Below are positions 62,005 through 64,000 of a DNA stretch of 64,000 nucleotides, piece by piece (the first letter of the stretch is position 1; each line of letters opens with the position of its first letter). The notes beneath the pieces are model-generated. The model searched no databases, was not told where the DNA came from, and worked only from the letters and a program-made list of their open reading frames with translations. The DNA lies in contig JBBRWC010000003.1 of assembly GCA_038246255.1 (NCBI GenBank), positions 26,065 to 90,064 on the forward strand, given 5' to 3'. The stretch comes from RI-242 sp038246255 (GTDB lineage Bacteria; Planctomycetota; UBA1135; GCA-002686595). Made by a program: the position numbers and the translations under genes.

Positions 62005-63294
62005 ATGCCGGCGTCCACCGAGGGACATTTCACCGATCCGCCCTCCCCCGCGGCTCCAACGACCGCCGCGGGGTCGGGGGGCAAGAGCGGCGGCGTCAGC
62101 GCCCCGGGCCGCCTCGTCGCGCCCGCGCCGGCGTTCCTGGAGACCGAACCCACCCCCCTCCCCGAGCCCAAGCCCGCGCCGCTCTACGATCCTGACGTGG
62201 TGCGGCGGTTGCCCAAAGTCGCGCTCCACGAACATCTCGATGGCAGCCTGCGGCCTGCGACCGTACTCGAACTCGCGCATGCGGCCGGATACACCGCGTT
62301 GCCCGAGCGCGACGCTGGCGCGCTCGGCGCTTGGTTCCAACGCGGGGCAAGCCGCGGCAGCCTCGCGCTTTACTTGGAGGGTTTCCGCCACACCATCGCG
62401 GTGCTGCAAACCGAGCAGGCGCTCGAGCGCGCGGCGCGGGAGTGGATCGAAGACCAGGCCGCCGACGGTGTCGTTTACGGCGAAGTCCGCTTCGCGCCGC
62501 GTTTCCACACGCTCGGCGGACTGGGCCTCGAAGGAGTGATGCGCGCGGTCCTGCGCGGCCTCGAACGCGGCAGTGTCGCCACCGGCGTCGGGTTTGGACT
62601 GATCGTGTGCGCGCTGCGCAACGAGAGCCCCACGGAATCGCTGAAGATGGCGGAACTCGCCCTTGAGTACCGCGACCAGGGGTGCGTGGGCTTCGACCTC
62701 GCTGGCGAAGAAGCGGGGCATCCCGCCGCCGCACATGAAGAAGCGTTCCGCATGGTGAAACGCGAGAACTTCGCCATCACGATCCACGCGGGCGAGAGTT
62801 TCGGCCCGGCCAGCATTTGGCAGGCGCTGCAGTACTGCGGCGCCCACCGCATCGGCCACGGTGTGCGCCTCGTCGAGGACATCGTGTTGCACAAGGGCGA
62901 AGTGGCGAAGGTCGGACGCCTCGCTCAATACGTGCTCGACCACCGCGTGCCCATGGAGATCTGCCTCTCCAGCAACGTGCAAACTGGCGCCACGCCGAGC
63001 CTCGCCGAGCACCCCTTCCCCATCCTGCGCCGACTGGGATTCCGCATCACGCTCAACACCGACAACCGGTTGATGAGCGCGACCACGATGACCGCGGAGT
63101 ACATGCTCGCCGTAAAGCACTACGGGCTCGACCTCGACGACCTCGAGACCCTATCGATCAACGGCATGAAGAGCGCGTTCGCGCCCTACGCGGTGCGCTG
63201 CAAGTTCATCTTCGAGCGCATCAAGGCACCCTTCGCGGCCCTGCGCCGCGAACTGGGATTGCCACCGCGGCGTGTTTACGGTCAGCCGGATTGA
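62005..63294 (+). CDS. add: Adenosine deaminase
   Basis: A 429-residue zinc amidohydrolase converting adenosine to inosine in purine salvage. Metal ligands and catalytic residues are seen in order: HEHLDGS (His75, His77), VYGEVRFAPR, IHAGES with the zinc histidine, IGHGVRLVED, CLSSNVQTGA, and LNTDNRLMS, which holds the last zinc Asp (usually NTDDP; Asn replaces the second Asp). Residues 1-60 are a Pro/Ala-rich extension with no counterpart in the family; no later start fits. The gene is 66 nt after the B12-type regulator, in the same direction, but probably has its own promoter. Confidence 0.93.
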   Translation: MPASTEGHFTDPPSPAAPTTAAGSGGKSGGVSAPGRLVAPAPAFLETEPTPLPEPKPAPLYDPDVVRRLPKVALHEHLDGSLRPATVLELAHAAGYTALPERDAGALGAWFQRGASRGSLALYLEGFRHTIAVLQTEQALERAAREWIEDQAADGVVYGEVRFAPRFHTLGGLGLEGVMRAVLRGLERGSVATGVGFGLIVCALRNESPTESLKMAELALEYRDQGCVGFDLAGEEAGHPAAAHEEAFRMVKRENFAITIHAGESFGPASIWQALQYCGAHRIGHGVRLVEDIVLHKGEVAKVGRLAQYVLDHRVPMEICLSSNVQTGATPSLAEHPFPILRRLGFRITLNTDNRLMSATTMTAEYMLAVKHYGLDLDDLETLSINGMKSAFAPYAVRCKFIFERIKAPFAALRRELGLPPRRVYGQPD

Positions 63295-63326
63295 CCCGCC
63301 CGGGAGAGCCTCCCCGCGGCCATCGC

Positions 63327-63500
63327 ATGCCCCAACTCCTGCGCCGTAACCTGTCGATTCCGAACGTCGCGGGCCTACCCGAGCGCTGCCACGTCGCCAG
63401 CGGCCTGCTCGTCGGCCATCCGCTGGGCGACCCGGCGCTGCGCGATCCTGTCGGGGGACTACCGACCCACCCGCTACAATCGACTCCGGTTTCGACCTAG
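63327..63500 (+). pseudogene. 5' fragment of an alpha/beta-hydrolase (esterase) gene
   Basis: A 57-residue frame beginning MPQLLRRNLSIPNVAGLPE and containing SGLLVGHPLGDPALRDPV. The latter resembles the start of a family of esterases whose next motif is a VYLPPGY-type strand. Here the sequence breaks off at that point and runs into a stop 20 bp before the next gene. The catalytic part is absent, so it is probably a truncated remnant, or a chance small gene. Recognition rests on one short motif. Confidence 0.35.
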
Positions 63501-63520
63501 GGGAATCCGATACCCCCGGG

Positions 63521-64000
63521 ATGGACCGGCCCCCCCCGCTCATCCCCGGTGCTGACACAGCGTCGGTGGCGTTGCGCCCCGACGTGCGCTCCCGCTTGCG
63601 CACGCGCGCCCTCGGGCCGCTCGCGGTCGCGTGGGTCGCGCTGGCGCTCGCGGCGGCGGCGGGGCTCTTTTGGCACCAGGACCTGCGCTACTCGCTGGCG
63701 ACGCCCATACCCGACGGGCTCGTCGTGCCGAGCAGCGGGTCGCGGCTGGCGCGTCCGACGGTTGCCGCGGGCACGGGTGAGCACCCGCTGCTTGTGCACT
63801 TCTTCAATCCCAGTTGCCCGTGCTCCCGTTTCGCCGCGGAGCAGCTTGCCACTTTGGAGAAGCGCTTTCGCGGCCGGCTCGACGTGGTGCTCGTGCCCTT
63901 GGGCGACGGTGCGGGCAGCGCAGGTCGGGCGCTCGCGCATTTGCCGCGCACCACTGCCGGCGCGTTGGAGCTTGCCCATCGCTACGGCGCGTACTCGACC
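63521..64000 (+). CDS. Membrane-anchored thioredoxin-fold protein (DUF6436-like), cut by window end
   Basis: The first 160 residues of a gene that runs off the window. A membrane helix spans about residues 32-52 (LGPLAVAWVALALAAAAGLFW), then a short linker and a thioredoxin-like strand HFFNPSCPCSRFAAEQLATL. The CPC motif stands where redox CxxC proteins have their active site; CPCSRF is typical of DUF6436/redoxin relatives. A canonical TACAAT -10-like hexamer lies at 63475-63480, about 40 nt upstream. ATG at 63521. It probably acts in the periplasm; whether it is redox-active with two adjacent-but-one cysteines is open. Confidence 0.75.
   Translation, partial: MDRPPPLIPGADTASVALRPDVRSRLRTRALGPLAVAWVALALAAAAGLFWHQDLRYSLATPIPDGLVVPSSGSRLARPTVAAGTGEHPLLVHFFNPSCPCSRFAAEQLATLEKRFRGRLDVVLVPLGDGAGSAGRALAHLPRTTAGALELAHRYGAYST

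Overview
The window is very GC-rich, densely coded DNA from a Gram-negative-type bacterium. Outer-membrane functions are present: an LpxR-like lipid A deacylase, a TamB/TamA-type pair and several lipoproteins. There are also FG-GAP/UnbV lipoproteins, long carboxypeptidase-regulatory-like proteins, orphan Clp-N and LapA-domain proteins, start codons without Shine-Dalgarno sequences, and many GTG/TTG starts in 4-nt stop/start overlaps. This mix suggests a member of the Planctomycetota or a neighbour. That assignment is inference: the window has no rRNA or other phylogenetic marker beyond gltX, thiC and a tRNA.

Layout. 0.3-7.6 kb (+): an MBOAT/SGNH polysaccharide O-acylation pair, then a NatAB-like ABC exporter of three translationally coupled genes, the last fused to a CPBP intramembrane protease. 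7.5-9.7 kb (-): an EamA transporter, a 38-residue very basic protein, and an EcsC protein. 10-12.2 kb (+): Ku, a stand-alone LigD phosphoesterase domain, and ApaH. 12.2-17.2 kb: a frameshifted carboxypeptidase-regulatory-like remnant, an orphan Clp-N protein, a GNAT, and a DprE1/DprE2-like pair. 17.6-23.8 kb (+): a large FG-GAP/UnbV lipoprotein coupled to an LpxR-like enzyme, then a Kelch protein. 23.8-33.1 kb: EamA transporter, Nudix hydrolase, FAD oxidoreductase, then TamB and a lipoprotein-type TamA. 33.2-35.6 kb (-): LapA-domain protein, ThiC, and a protein with 20 consecutive aspartates. 36.6-41.4 kb: type III glutamine synthetase, a decayed hipBA module, tRNA-Met(CAU), a candidate structured non-coding RNA with its own promoter and terminator, and a YdcF protein. 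41.4-55.5 kb (-): secreted esterase, carboxypeptidase-regulatory-like protein coupled to a Ppx/GppA protein, and a chain running GT2 (broken), GT39, DUF3050, shortened sulfatase, metallophosphoesterase, beta-propeller, preceded by an anti-sigma/FecR-like protein. 55.7-64 kb: ketosynthase III, WecD-like acetyltransferase, pseudouridine synthase, OsmC with a 14-bp tandem repeat at its start, GltX, a B12-binding MerR regulator with the CarH photoreceptor motif, adenosine deaminase, an esterase fragment, and a thioredoxin-fold protein cut by the window edge.

The best candidates for something undescribed are the structured RNA at 40672-40803, the 38-aa basic protein at 8636-8752 with its AT-rich palindromic promoter, and the ketosynthase/acetyltransferase pair. 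At least five loci look decayed (carboxypeptidase-like 12.2 kb, hipB and hipA 39 kb, sulfatase 49 kb, GT2 53.9 kb, esterase fragment 63.3 kb). This could be genuine gene loss, or sequencing error in the two frameshift cases.
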